Positions 1 to 9,239 are shown, numbered from the stretch's first letter. The stretch: DNA of 64,000 nucleotides from Spongiibacter pelagi (GCF_014705705.1 NZ_JACXLD010000001.1:124001-188000), one strand, 5' to 3'. Notes: a model not told the origin generated them from the letters alone. Translations and numbers: made by a program.

Positions 1-663
1 GATTGGATAATCTGCCATGCCGCTGGCCTTTGCCGAGGTGATCGCGGCTTAGCCATTGCCGGATTTTCCGGCGGCGGAAAATCCACCCTAATGCTGAAAA
101 TGATGGAAGATCAGGGCCTGCAGTTTTCCAGCAATGACCGGCTGTTTATCAAGCGCGATGAAGAAGGCGAGGTTCAATTTGCTGGCATACCAAAAATGCC
201 ACGTATTAACCCTGGCACTATTGTGAACAACCCGCGCTTGCAAGAACTCATTCCTGAAGCACGGCGCCGCGAATTACTGGCCATGCCGACAGAAACACTC
301 TGGGAGCTGGAAGAAAAGTACGATGCCATGATCGATCAGCTCTACGGCAAGGAGCGGATTCGCCATCGGGCCAATCTTTCAGCACTGCTTATTCTCAACT
401 GGAAATGGGATAGCGCAAACCCGTTTCAGCTTAATCAGGTAAATCTGAGCGAGCGCCCCGAACTGCTCAAAGCCATTATCAAATCACCGGGGCCGTTCTA
501 CCAAAATGCCTCCGGGCGTTTTCTGGAAGATCGCGAACCACTCGCCGACCACGCCTATTTAAATGCCTTGGCCGACATCCCCGTTTATGAGGCCAGCGGC
601 AAAGTCGACTTTGAAACCTTAGGCGCCGCCTTTGACCAGCTTACTGGCTCAGGTAACCACTAA
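1..663 (+). CDS. HprK-related kinase B (5' truncated by window edge)
   Basis: The reading frame is open from base 1, so 220 C-terminal residues are visible. A Walker A loop of the form GFSGGGKST lies at visible residues 21-29 and an SSND-type stretch follows about 20 residues later, the pattern of HPr-kinase-like P-loop kinases. The remaining sequence, with NWKW and the ERPELL region, fits the HprK-related kinase B family of so-called GAK systems. Its substrate is unknown; HPr phosphorylation is not implied. The stop codon overlaps the ATG of the next gene (TAATG), so translation is coupled to a histidine phosphatase. Other members of this gene set, such as an ATP-grasp enzyme and a CofD-like protein, may lie upstream outside the window. 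The family call rests on motif and context recognition. Confidence 0.8.
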   Translation, partial: DWIICHAAGLCRGDRGLAIAGFSGGGKSTLMLKMMEDQGLQFSSNDRLFIKRDEEGEVQFAGIPKMPRINPGTIVNNPRLQELIPEARRRELLAMPTETLWELEEKYDAMIDQLYGKERIRHRANLSALLILNWKWDSANPFQLNQVNLSERPELLKAIIKSPGPFYQNASGRFLEDREPLADHAYLNALADIPVYEASGKVDFETLGAAFDQLTGSGNH

Positions 664-1364
664 TGCCACGCCTGATCGCCGCTCTAATCCGCCACGGTGA
701 CTACCACCAATTAGCTGATACACCCAGCGCTCACCAACCTTTTCCACTTAATGAAAAAGGCTTGGCGCAAGCACAAAGCGGCGGCCAAAGAATTAAAAAC
801 CTAGTCGACGAACTAGGGCTAACTCTCCACCCAGAAATCGACACATCGCTGCTACAACGCGCCTGGCAAACCGCCGAACAAATTCAACAGGTACTCGATC
901 CCGGCCAACAAGACACTCAACTTTGCGGCTTCGCCGAATTAGCCGAGCGCAGTGTTGGCAGCGCCGCGAATTTAAGCACCCATGCCATCGCCGCCATTAT
1001 CGACCAAGATCCGCGCTACCCCAGCCTGCCAAAAGACTGGAAATCGAATAGCCACTTCCGCCTGCCGTTTATCGGCGCAGAATCATTGATGGAATCCGGA
1101 CAGCGCGTGGCGACACATTTACAAACACGCATGGCTGAACTAGAAACCCAGATCAGCACCGATACCGTCAAACTGTTTATTGGTCACGGCGCCGCCTTCC
1201 GTCACGCCGCGCATATTTTGGGCGCACTGGCGTTTGAGGATATTGCCAAATTGAGCATGTACCACGCCGAACCGGTATTGCTGGAATACTCCCGAAATGG
1301 CGATTGGCAACACATTGGCGGCAAATGGAAAATCCGCGACAAACACAGCGCTTACAAGGACTGA
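663..1364 (+). CDS. Histidine phosphatase superfamily protein
   Basis: A 233-residue protein with the branch-1 histidine phosphatase signature: RHG at residues 10-12 carries the nucleophilic histidine, and a GHG motif near residue 170 followed by FRH supplies the second catalytic histidine. There is no signal peptide, so it is cytoplasmic. The start ATG overlaps the stop of the upstream HprK-related kinase B by one base, and the metallophosphoesterase gene begins 7 bases after its end. It therefore sits between a kinase and a second phosphatase in one operon, which suggests (inference) that it acts on the kinase product or a related phospho-compound. SixA-like or phosphoglycerate-mutase-like specificity cannot be told from sequence. 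Confidence 0.85.
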   Translation: MPRLIAALIRHGDYHQLADTPSAHQPFPLNEKGLAQAQSGGQRIKNLVDELGLTLHPEIDTSLLQRAWQTAEQIQQVLDPGQQDTQLCGFAELAERSVGSAANLSTHAIAAIIDQDPRYPSLPKDWKSNSHFRLPFIGAESLMESGQRVATHLQTRMAELETQISTDTVKLFIGHGAAFRHAAHILGALAFEDIAKLSMYHAEPVLLEYSRNGDWQHIGGKWKIRDKHSAYKD

Positions 1365-1371
1365 GACCGAT

Positions 1372-2685
1372 ATGGCTTCTGAATTTTGTCCAATACGCTG
1401 GAATGCAAAAGGCTTCCCTGCCGAGGGAGAATACTGGCAACTCGGCAAACACGGCTCAATGGGCAAAGATCGAAGCAACCACCACGCGCTAGCCGAAGTA
1501 TTAAGCAAGGCCATCGGCCACCAACCGTGGAGCTGGCCTAAGAAACCCATCCTGTTTATCTCTGATCCCCACGCCGACGCCGATGCCTTTGTTGGCTCCT
1601 TACACGCCTCCGGTGGAATTAAAAAAACCGGCCTAAACTTGCTGGATTTCAAACTGAGCAAAGCCGGCAAAGATGCCACCTTTATTATTGGCGGCGACTG
1701 CCTCGATAAAGGCCCCAGCAATCTCGACTTACTCCGCAGTATTCGCGCCTTAAAAGACATAGGCGCCAACATCAAACTACTCGCCGGCAATCACGATGTA
1801 CGGTTATTGGTTGGCTTACGCAGCATGGATTTGGTACCCGACCCACGCACCGAACATTTTTTTGTGCGCATGGGCCCCAAGGTCATTCCGCTGTTTAAAG
1901 AAGTGTTTGAGGAATATTTTGCCGACGGCAAACTGCCCAAAAACACCCCGAGCTTGAGCGAATGCCGCCGAAAACTCTACCCCCGCGAAAGCTGGTTTGT
2001 TCACTTCGCCAAAGAAGCCGCATGGCTAATGCCAGACGAAGCGATCGAGCGCGAACTTATCCGCATACGCAAAAAAGTAGATGACTTTGAACACGCCTGC
2101 GAAAAATCAGGAATGACGTTGCGCGATATCTACGCCGCCGCCATTAAATGTAAAGCGCTCTTTTTGAAACCCAGCGGTGAATTCAGTTGGTTTTTTAAAG
2201 ATATGCAACTCGCCTATAAAGCCGGTTCGTTTTTGTTTATTCACGCCGGCCTCGACGACCGCATTGCCACCTTGATCAGCGAAGAGAGTGTCGCCCATCT
2301 CAATAAGCTCTATCGCTACCAGATCCAACACGACCTGTTTGAGTTTTATTACGGCGCGCTGGCCAATACCATGCGCACCAAATACCGCGACGTGGATATG
2401 CCGCTCAGTCAGCACGGGGTTGAAACCGCTTACAATTCCGGCATTCACGCCATTGTGCACGGTCATCGCAACCGCCACGAAGGCCAGCGCATTATGCTGC
2501 GCCAAGGCATGATTCACTTTGAAGGTGATATCACCCTCGATCGCCACTCGCGTAAAAAAGAAGGCCTAAGTGGTATTGGCCACGGCGTCACCGTGATTCA
2601 CCCCAAAGGGCAGGTGATTGGGCTGAGTAATGATTATCCCTGTGCTAAGGTGTTTGAACCTGCCCACTACTTGGGGAGCCAATAG
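1372..2685 (+). CDS. Metallophosphoesterase of the kinase/amphi-Trp operon
   Basis: A 437-residue calcineurin-like phosphoesterase with all metal-binding blocks visible: DPH at 65-67, GGDCLDKG at 107-114, GNHD at 139-142, HAG near 291 and HGH near 363. It is much longer than small members of the family; a helical insert of about 140 residues separates the GNHD and HAG blocks. The open frame extends upstream into the phosphatase gene, but ATG 1372 is chosen because it follows an AAGGA (1356-1360) and avoids the overlap. It lies 7 bases downstream of the histidine phosphatase and 7 bases upstream of the amphi-Trp gene. The DCLDKG block resembles Ser/Thr-phosphatase-like members. Its substrate is unknown. 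Confidence 0.85.
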   Translation: MASEFCPIRWNAKGFPAEGEYWQLGKHGSMGKDRSNHHALAEVLSKAIGHQPWSWPKKPILFISDPHADADAFVGSLHASGGIKKTGLNLLDFKLSKAGKDATFIIGGDCLDKGPSNLDLLRSIRALKDIGANIKLLAGNHDVRLLVGLRSMDLVPDPRTEHFFVRMGPKVIPLFKEVFEEYFADGKLPKNTPSLSECRRKLYPRESWFVHFAKEAAWLMPDEAIERELIRIRKKVDDFEHACEKSGMTLRDIYAAAIKCKALFLKPSGEFSWFFKDMQLAYKAGSFLFIHAGLDDRIATLISEESVAHLNKLYRYQIQHDLFEFYYGALANTMRTKYRDVDMPLSQHGVETAYNSGIHAIVHGHRNRHEGQRIMLRQGMIHFEGDITLDRHSRKKEGLSGIGHGVTVIHPKGQVIGLSNDYPCAKVFEPAHYLGSQ

Positions 2686-2692
2686 AGCCCTT

Positions 2693-2959
2693 ATGAAAGA
2701 AACTAAAAAAAGCTTCCGCCACGAATCCATTCAGGACACCCAATCCATCAAGGATATTTTTGAGGCGATTTGCAAAGGACTTGGCGATGGCAGCCTGAGC
2801 TTTAGCGATGAAGACGGCAGTATCGTGATGAAGCCCAAGGGCTTGTTGAATCTCAAACTCACCGCCAGTGAAGAAGATGCCCGCCGCCGGGTAGATATTC
2901 GAATTTCATGGGAAGAAGAAAGCGGCGCAAACCGAAAAAAACAGCTTAAAGTGAATTAA
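2693..2959 (+). CDS. Amphi-Trp domain-containing protein
   Basis: A small acidic-basic protein of 88 residues. Residues 7-73 match the amphi-Trp domain layout: an FxxE start, a helix with IxxIFxAI, a GSLSF strand, a MKPKG turn, then an amphipathic strand alternating hydrophobic and charged residues (LNLKL, RVDIRI) that ends at Trp73. This domain is known chiefly from its co-occurrence with HprK-related kinase B and partner genes. The ATG at 2693 is preceded by GGGGAG (2672-2677). It is the last gene of the operon and is followed at once by a hairpin terminator. Function unknown; as the only non-enzyme in the visible operon it could be the modified or adaptor protein (inference). Confidence 0.75.
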   Translation: MKETKKSFRHESIQDTQSIKDIFEAICKGLGDGSLSFSDEDGSIVMKPKGLLNLKLTASEEDARRRVDIRISWEEESGANRKKQLKVN

Positions 2960-2985
2960 GCGCGGCTCAAATGGCCGCGCTCTTT
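2959..2985 (+). terminator. Hairpin terminator of the kinase/phosphatase operon
   Basis: AGCGCGGC (2959-2966) pairs with GCCGCGCT (2974-2981) across a 7-base loop and is followed by CTTT. It sits directly after the amphi-Trp stop codon and before the convergent acyl-CoA synthetase gene. Confidence 0.7.
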
Positions 2986-2994
2986 AAACTCAGA

Positions 2995-4551
2995 TCAAGA
3001 AATCCCCCGATCCTTCTGCTCCCAAAAGGGTTTACGCAATTCCGTCTTAAGAATTTTTCCCGCCCCCGACATCGGTAAGGCGTCCAGCACGGTCATGCTT
3101 TTCGGGCATTTATAGCCAGCAATAAGCTGCTTGCAGTGCTCTCTCAACACCTCAAACTCCAACTCAGCACCCGGCTTTAACACCACCGCCGCATGAACCC
3201 GCTCCCCCATATCGTCACAGGGAATACCGATGACCGCACACATGGCTACCGCGTTATGCTGCATAACGGCATTTTCCACTTCCACGGAGTAAATATTTTC
3301 CCCGCCAGAAATAATCATGTCTTTGCAGCGATCCACCACAAAAACATAACCGCTGTCGTCCATATAGCCCATATCGCCGGTGTGCATCCAACCGCCTTCC
3401 AAGGCTTCGCGGCTGGCTTCCTCACGGTTGATATAACCCTTCATCAAGCTGGGGCCACGGGAAAGAATTTGCCCTACCGTATTACGAGGCAACTCATTAT
3501 CTTGCTCATCGGCAATTTTAAGTTGGATATGCGTTCCCGCCTGACCGGCGCTGCGCAAGCGGCCGAGATGACGATTCTCTGGAAGATGATCTTCATGGCC
3601 GAGAATAGTCATCACCGCTGAGGTTTCGGTCATACCATAAACCTGCGTAAATGCGGCTGTCGGCAGGGCTTCCATTGCGCGCCCCAGCAAGGCCTCGGAA
3701 ATGGGCGATGCACCGTACATCAGATTTTTAACACTGCTGGTATTAGTGGTCTGACATTTAGGATGATCCACCACCGCCTGCATCATTGCGGGCACTAATA
3801 GCAGATCAGAGATAGCCAGCTCTTCAACTAACGCCAACACCGTTTCAGGATTAAACGCGCTGAGGAAAATATGCTGGCCACCGCGAATCACCATACCGGT
3901 GCTCATCATCATGTCCGCCAAGTGAAACATCGGCGCAGCATGCAGGCCCTTGCTGCCTTTTTGGAACAGTCCTTCCGCCATCAATGCCGAAGCCGATGCA
4001 CAAATACTGTCGTGGGTGAGCATCACACCTTTAGAAACCCCAGTTGTGCCCCCGGTATAAAAAATGCCGAGCAATTCGTCACCGCAGGCCGCAACATCCT
4101 CAACCGGCGCATTGTTCGCAATCAGAGATTCCGTTGACACAAAATGATTTATCTCGGGTTTGTCTCCCGCATAAAAAATGGTTTCAAGGCTGGGGGTTTC
4201 AGCCTTAACTTGCACCACCGCTTCTGCAAAATGATCGTCAACGATAATGCCGGTAGACGCCGAATCACGCAGCGAGAATGCGATTTCCGCAGGCGACCAG
4301 CGAAAGTTAACCGGATTTACCACCGCACCAATCCAGGCAATGGCGAGATAAGCCTCAAGATAGCGATCACTGTTTAAAGACAAAATGGCAATTCTGTCGC
4401 CACGCTTAAAGCCCTGACTTAAGAGCCCGGCAGCCAAACGCGACACGCGGTTTTCAAGCTGACGAAAGGTGTGAGTTCTGCCATCACATATCGTGGCAAT
4501 ATTGTCCGGCTGTTGTTGCACCGCCCGGTGCAAACCCTGGGTAAACTGCAT
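2995..4551 (-). CDS. Long-chain acyl-CoA synthetase (AMP-forming)
   Basis: A 518-residue ANL-superfamily adenylating enzyme. The phosphate-binding loop YTGGTTGVSKG is at 165-175, the adenine motif YGMTE lies in the middle, and GDMGYMD followed by the hinge VVDRCKDMIISGGENIYS marks the switch to the C-terminal lid; the catalytic lysine of GAGKILKTELRK is near the C-terminus. This domain order gives fatty acid or aryl acid activation to the acyl-CoA via acyl-AMP. Exact chain length or aromatic specificity cannot be read. It stands alone, convergent with the upstream operon and separated by 268 bases from the ChaN gene. A hairpin CTCCAGC/GCTGGAG (4580-4606) lies in its 5' leader; nothing else was recognised in that gap. 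Confidence 0.85.
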   Translation of the reverse strand: MQFTQGLHRAVQQQPDNIATICDGRTHTFRQLENRVSRLAAGLLSQGFKRGDRIAILSLNSDRYLEAYLAIAWIGAVVNPVNFRWSPAEIAFSLRDSASTGIIVDDHFAEAVVQVKAETPSLETIFYAGDKPEINHFVSTESLIANNAPVEDVAACGDELLGIFYTGGTTGVSKGVMLTHDSICASASALMAEGLFQKGSKGLHAAPMFHLADMMMSTGMVIRGGQHIFLSAFNPETVLALVEELAISDLLLVPAMMQAVVDHPKCQTTNTSSVKNLMYGASPISEALLGRAMEALPTAAFTQVYGMTETSAVMTILGHEDHLPENRHLGRLRSAGQAGTHIQLKIADEQDNELPRNTVGQILSRGPSLMKGYINREEASREALEGGWMHTGDMGYMDDSGYVFVVDRCKDMIISGGENIYSVEVENAVMQHNAVAMCAVIGIPCDDMGERVHAAVVLKPGAELEFEVLREHCKQLIAGYKCPKSMTVLDALPMSGAGKILKTELRKPFWEQKDRGIS

Positions 4552-4819
4552 GCGGAAACCTCTATTAGAATTATTCAGTCTCCAGCACCACGGGTGATGG
4601 CTGGAGAGGCATGATAAAAATTAAATTTAAGGCCGCACATTGCTCGATAGGAGCGGGAAGAAATGATGCCCAGCCGGAGTACGGCGAGCAAATTCAGCGT
4701 TATTTGATTTATTAATTTAGCTCAGATTTTTGATTTCCATGATCAACACGGCAATCAGGCACTGGCCCGGTCGCTGATAAATATTTTTAAACTGTACAAC
4801 AAAATTGTGACAAATCCGA

Positions 4820-5881
4820 TTAAAAAGTCAGGGTATGGCTCGGCTTTTGGCAGCTATCTGCTCCCAAACGTGCATCAGTAAACATTTTGCCGATCACTTG
4901 CTTACGATAGCTTTCATCCACAAATTCCGCCGGCGCGGGATTGGCCAAATAATAAAATTCACCGTCATGCCGCTGTGTCTGACTCAAACTATCCAACCGA
5001 TCACGGGCCAAGGGCGTCACTACCGCAATACTGAATTCAGGACGGCGCTCGCGCACGGCACCCGCCGTGCCTAAAAAGTCTTCGCTGTGAAAGCTGCCGT
5101 TGATATGCACTACCAGTAAATTCGGCTTGGCATCTTTGGCCGCAACAATGGTTTCCGCCATTGTGTTATCCCTAGCCAACTGCGCCAAATAACTATTATC
5201 TAGCTGGTTTTCCGGCACATGGGCACTGCCACCCATCTCGCGCACAAATTTTGATTTATACCCAAGCACATCCGCAAATGGCTGCTTGGCGAGCAGTGGT
5301 TTTTCCGCCGCATCTAACTGGTCAATATAGTTTTTTCCCAAGCGACCAATACAGTGCACCATCGCGGAAGGCGCGTTGGCAGCCAGCACCGGAATCTGAT
5401 TTTCTCTAGCGAACTCCACCAAGGGGCGGTAACTGCCAATATAGTTTGACCACGCCTCAGCATCATTGATCAAACGCCGCTCACCCACTTCGTTTTTCAA
5501 ATAGCGATTAAGCACCGCCTGCCTATCCCGGTTGAACATTTCCATGCTCAACACCAGCTCCCGACCTGACTTTTGCGCCTCGGTATAAAGTCGCTCTAAC
5601 AAGCGCATTTGCAAAAGATGTGAGGCGTGATTGTCGTGCCATTCACCAATAAAAATAACATCACGACTCGCCAATTGTTTTACCAATGAGCGCAGACGCA
5701 GCGGTTTTAAATCCGCGCCCAATAATTGGTAATCATAGGCGGTTGAAAGTGACCGCAACGGCTTGTCGGGCTGCACATCTTTCGAGCGAGGAAAAAGACT
5801 ACAGGCGCTCAGCAACAATGCGCTGCTGAGCAATATAGCGACGACCCGGAAAGGCCGCGCCAAGGTGATTTTTGTTTTCAT
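4820..5881 (-). CDS. ChaN family haem-binding-type lipoprotein
   Basis: A 353-residue lipoprotein. The ATG at 5881 gives MKTK and a hydrophobic stretch ending in the lipobox LSAC, so a lipidated cysteine near residue 27 is expected; a longer in-frame start at 5932 would overlap parE and bury the signal peptide, and is rejected. The mature part carries FIGEWHDN, SMEMF and HINGSFHSEDFLG, the conserved blocks of the ChaN/DUF399 (Tiki-superfamily) domain. The Campylobacter ChaN protein binds haem and is linked to iron uptake; Tiki relatives are metalloproteases, so either role is possible here. It follows parE with 25 bases between them and may be the last gene of that operon. A role in iron acquisition is inference. 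Confidence 0.8.
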   Translation of the reverse strand: MKTKITLARPFRVVAILLSSALLLSACSLFPRSKDVQPDKPLRSLSTAYDYQLLGADLKPLRLRSLVKQLASRDVIFIGEWHDNHASHLLQMRLLERLYTEAQKSGRELVLSMEMFNRDRQAVLNRYLKNEVGERRLINDAEAWSNYIGSYRPLVEFARENQIPVLAANAPSAMVHCIGRLGKNYIDQLDAAEKPLLAKQPFADVLGYKSKFVREMGGSAHVPENQLDNSYLAQLARDNTMAETIVAAKDAKPNLLVVHINGSFHSEDFLGTAGAVRERRPEFSIAVVTPLARDRLDSLSQTQRHDGEFYYLANPAPAEFVDESYRKQVIGKMFTDARLGADSCQKPSHTLTF

Positions 5882-5906
5882 GGACCCAGTATTTTTTGCG
5901 TGGTGA

Positions 5907-7796
5907 TCAGCCGATAGCTTCGGCCTGATCACCTGAACTTTCCAACCAAACCTTGCGATCGGCTGCTCGCTTTTTCGCCAGCAGCATATCCATCAGGCTA
6001 TCGGTTTCATCATCGGGCTCAATTGCCAAGCGCACTAAACGGCGGGTGTTTGGATCCATAACCGTTTCCCGCAATTGCAGGGGGTTCATTTCACCCAGAC
6101 CTTTAAAGCGGGTCACACTGACTTTGCCGCGTTTATTTTCCGCTTCGAGCCGGTCGATAATGCCCTGCTTCTCCGCATTATCCAGCGCGTAAAACACTTC
6201 TTTGCCAAGGTCGACCCGATACAGCGGCGGCATGGCGACATAGACATGGCCCTGCTCGACCAGCGCGCGGAAATGCCGCAGGAATAGTGCGCAGATCAGC
6301 GTAGCAATGTGGGCACCGTCGGAGTCCGCATCGGCGAGAATACAGATTTTGTCGTAGCGCAAACCGCTCAGGTCTGTCGAATCAGGATCAACCCCCAGCG
6401 CCACGGAAATATCGTGAACTTCCTGTGAGGCCAAAATTTGCTGGGAATCCACTTCCCAGGTGTTCAAGATTTTTCCGCGCAGTGGCAGGATCGCCTGAAA
6501 CTGTCGATCGCGAGCTTGTTTGGCAGAGCCACCCGCCGAATCACCCTCGACCAAAAACAGTTCAGAGCGGTCGGCATCGGCACCGGAGCAATCCGCCAGT
6601 TTACCGGGCAAGGCCGGCCCCGCAGACACTTTTTTGCGCACCACCTTCTTGGCTTTGCGCAAACGGCTTTGCGCATTGCTGATACAGAGGTCGGCCAGTT
6701 TTTCGGCTTCTTCGGTATGCTGGTTTAGCCACAGGCTGAAGGCGTCTTTACTTACACCGGCAACAAAAGCGGCCGCTTCGCGCGAGCTGAGGCGTTCCTT
6801 GGTTTGACCAGAAAATTGCGGATCGGCCAATTTAGACGACAACACAAAACAGCATTTGTCCCAGATATCGTCCGGCGCCAATTTAACGCCGCGCGGAATC
6901 AGATTACGGAATTCACAGAACTCGCGCATGGCATCCAGCAGGCCGCTGCGCAGGCCGTTTACATGGGTGCCGCCCTGCGCGGTCGGAATCAGGTTAACGT
7001 AAGATTCGGTAACCAGTTCACCGCCTTCCGGCAGCCATTGCACCGCCCAATCCACGGCCTCGGTATTGCCGGAGAAATGGCCGACAAAAGGCTGTGCTGG
7101 CAACACTTCATATTCGCGGGTATTGCTGGCCAGATAGTCGGGCAGGCCGTCTTCGTAATACCACTCTTCGCTTTCTTCGCCGGTGCGGTCTTCAAAAATC
7201 ACACGCAAGCCGGGGCATAACACCGCCTTGGCCCGCAGTACGTGTTTCAGTCGTCGAACGGAAAATTTGGCGGAGTCGAAATATTTTGCATCGGGCCAAA
7301 AGTGGACTGTAGTACCCGTGTTGCGCTTGCCGCAGGTATCAATCACTTCCAGGTCGCTGGCTTTGTCGCCATTGGCAAAACCGATGCGATGCACTTGGCC
7401 ATCGCGCTTGATGGTCACTTCCAAACGGGTCGACAGCGCATTCACCACCGACACACCCACGCCGTGCAAACCGCCGGAGAACTGATAGTTGTCGTTGGAG
7501 AACTTACCGCCAGCATGGAGGGTGCTGAGAATAACCTCCACCCCCGGCAGTCCCATTTCCGGGTGGATATCTACCGGCATACCCCGGCCATCATCCGCAC
7601 AGCTCAGCGAGCCATCATCAAACAAGGTGACATGAATCTGACTGGCGTGACCGGCCAGTGCCTCGTCCACGCTGTTGTCGATCACTTCCTGAGCAAGGTG
7701 GTTTGGCCGCTGGGTATCGGTGTACATACCGGGGCGTTTGCGAACCGGCTCAAGGCCGGTCAACACTTCAATAGACTGTGCGCTGTATTCTGACAT
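5907..7796 (-). CDS. parE: DNA topoisomerase IV subunit B
   Basis: A 629-residue type IIA topoisomerase ATPase subunit, of usual ParE length. The GHKL ATPase motifs are present: EVIDNSVDEALAG, DDGRGMPVDIH and GGLHGVGVSVVN. The TOPRIM part shows EGDSAGGSAKQ, PLRGKILN and DADSDGAHI with the metal-binding acidic residues. ParE rather than GyrB is indicated by the short length, the GKILNTWEVD region, and by its neighbours yqiA, cpdA and yqiB, which accompany parE in enterics and pseudomonads. The enzyme decatenates daughter chromosomes with ParC, which is not in this window. It starts 58 bases downstream of yqiA in the same direction. Confidence 0.95.
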   Translation of the reverse strand: MSEYSAQSIEVLTGLEPVRKRPGMYTDTQRPNHLAQEVIDNSVDEALAGHASQIHVTLFDDGSLSCADDGRGMPVDIHPEMGLPGVEVILSTLHAGGKFSNDNYQFSGGLHGVGVSVVNALSTRLEVTIKRDGQVHRIGFANGDKASDLEVIDTCGKRNTGTTVHFWPDAKYFDSAKFSVRRLKHVLRAKAVLCPGLRVIFEDRTGEESEEWYYEDGLPDYLASNTREYEVLPAQPFVGHFSGNTEAVDWAVQWLPEGGELVTESYVNLIPTAQGGTHVNGLRSGLLDAMREFCEFRNLIPRGVKLAPDDIWDKCCFVLSSKLADPQFSGQTKERLSSREAAAFVAGVSKDAFSLWLNQHTEEAEKLADLCISNAQSRLRKAKKVVRKKVSAGPALPGKLADCSGADADRSELFLVEGDSAGGSAKQARDRQFQAILPLRGKILNTWEVDSQQILASQEVHDISVALGVDPDSTDLSGLRYDKICILADADSDGAHIATLICALFLRHFRALVEQGHVYVAMPPLYRVDLGKEVFYALDNAEKQGIIDRLEAENKRGKVSVTRFKGLGEMNPLQLRETVMDPNTRRLVRLAIEPDDETDSLMDMLLAKKRAADRKVWLESSGDQAEAIG

Positions 7797-7854
7797 TGTG
7801 ATCCATTGGCGCCGCCGCAGGCGGTCGCTTACTTAATTCCAAATCGCGTTATTG

Positions 7855-8442
7855 TTAACCGGAGAGGCCCAGAAATTCCACTACTGCACCCATATGGCGC
7901 TCAAAATTCTGGAAATGATGGTCGCCGCCTTCCTCAATAGTCAGGGTTTGCCCCTGATAAAAGGCTTCAGCCCGACGATAATCCAGCACTTCATCACCGG
8001 TCTGCATCAATACCCAATAACGGCTGTGCAGATTATCCGAAGGCTCCATTGCGCGAATCGTTGCAATGTCATCCTCATCAATGGTGAAGGTTTGCTGGGA
8101 ATAGGGGTTGGTGTGTGTCCCCAAAAAATGGGCGGCTAAATCCGTGGGGCGCACCGCGGGATTAATCAGCACCGCCGGCAGGCGATAGCGCTCGGCCAAT
8201 ACGGTGGCAAAAAATCCGCCCAGCGAACTGCCCACCAAACCCAATCGACAACCCGGCTCATTTAATAATGCCTGCACTCGCTCATCCAATAATTTCAGGC
8301 TATCGCCGGGGGTATTGGGCAGCGCCGGAATATCTAGCTGAACGCCGGGGAAGTCATTAGCCAGAAACTGTTTCAGTTGCTGGGCCTTTTGCGAATCGGG
8401 TGAAGAGAGAAATCCGTGAATATAAAGAAGTGCTGCTGTCAT
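7855..8442 (-). CDS. yqiA: YqiA/YcfP-type alpha/beta-fold esterase
   Basis: A 195-residue cytoplasmic hydrolase. YIHGFLSSP near the N-terminus forms the oxyanion region, GSSLGG with nucleophile Ser73 is the nucleophile elbow, and GGDHHF near the C-terminus supplies the catalytic histidine. Length and motifs match E. coli YqiA, an esterase acting on short acyl-CoA and ester substrates in vitro. It lies between cpdA and parE as in E. coli. The gap to cpdA is only 14 bases, so the two are probably co-transcribed. Confidence 0.9.
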   Translation of the reverse strand: MTAALLYIHGFLSSPDSQKAQQLKQFLANDFPGVQLDIPALPNTPGDSLKLLDERVQALLNEPGCRLGLVGSSLGGFFATVLAERYRLPAVLINPAVRPTDLAAHFLGTHTNPYSQQTFTIDEDDIATIRAMEPSDNLHSRYWVLMQTGDEVLDYRRAEAFYQGQTLTIEEGGDHHFQNFERHMGAVVEFLGLSG

Positions 8443-8456
8443 CAGGGCCTTTTACA

Positions 8457-9239
8457 CTAGTAGCCGTTTGCTTGCTGATCGACATGAAATGTCTGACCTT
8501 CCACGCGCACGACTCCGGTGTCGAAGCCGCCATCAGCTTGCAGACTAAACCAGCGGTAGCCCGGATTAATAGCCTCAAGGGCAAATTTTTTACTTTTGGG
8601 GGCAAATTGGATGCAGGTCGACGGCGACGTCAGCAACTGCAAATGGGCAAATTCTTGCTGCCACTGCTGATGCACATGACCACTGACCATGGCTTTAACT
8701 GCCGGGGTTTGCTCCGCCAGCGCCAATAATAAATCCGCATTGTCGATGCGCTGGGCATCCAACCATTCGCAACCCACCGGTAATAAATGATGGTGCATGA
8801 AAATTAGCGCCGGTTTATCTGCCGATAATTGCTCAGCCAACTGCGACAGCTCGGCGGGTTTTAAAGAGCCGCCCACCTTGCCGGGAACATGGCTATCCAA
8901 AAGGGCAATTTGCCATCCGCCACAATCTGCCAGCAGCGGCATCTGCTCAGGTGCAATCTCCCGCATCACCTCGGGCGTATCGTGATTACCGGGCAACCAC
9001 AGGATCTGCGGGGCCAAGCCCTGCAACTTAGCCAAGGCTCGCCGATAGGCTTCCGGCTCGCCGTCGGCCGCCAGATCACCACTGACCACGATTAAATCAA
9101 TTGCGGTTTCATGTTGGCGAAGGGCGTCCAGTACCGCATCAAGGCTCTGTTCCGTATTCATACCCAGCAGCGCATCCTCGGCGCTGGCGCCGAGATGACA
9201 ATCACTGATTTGAACCACTTTTAGAGGGCGTGAAGACAC
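8457..9239 (-). CDS. cpdA: 3',5'-cyclic AMP phosphodiesterase CpdA
   Basis: A 260-residue class III cyclic nucleotide phosphodiesterase. SDCHLG at 12-17, SGDLAADG, GNHD, MHHHLLPVG and SGHVHQ are the dinuclear metal-binding blocks of the family. The SDCHL and LLPVG segments match CpdA specifically rather than generic phosphoesterases. It hydrolyses cAMP and so tunes CRP-type signalling. The gene sits between yqiB and yqiA, the standard position next to parE. Confidence 0.92.
   Translation of the reverse strand: MSSRPLKVVQISDCHLGASAEDALLGMNTEQSLDAVLDALRQHETAIDLIVVSGDLAADGEPEAYRRALAKLQGLAPQILWLPGNHDTPEVMREIAPEQMPLLADCGGWQIALLDSHVPGKVGGSLKPAELSQLAEQLSADKPALIFMHHHLLPVGCEWLDAQRIDNADLLLALAEQTPAVKAMVSGHVHQQWQQEFAHLQLLTSPSTCIQFAPKSKKFALEAINPGYRWFSLQADGGFDTGVVRVEGQTFHVDQQANGY

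Noticed and set aside
1140-1790. 216-codon minus-strand open frame across the histidine phosphatase/metallophosphoesterase junction
   Set aside because: It is antisense to two genes with clear catalytic motifs and has no family resemblance.
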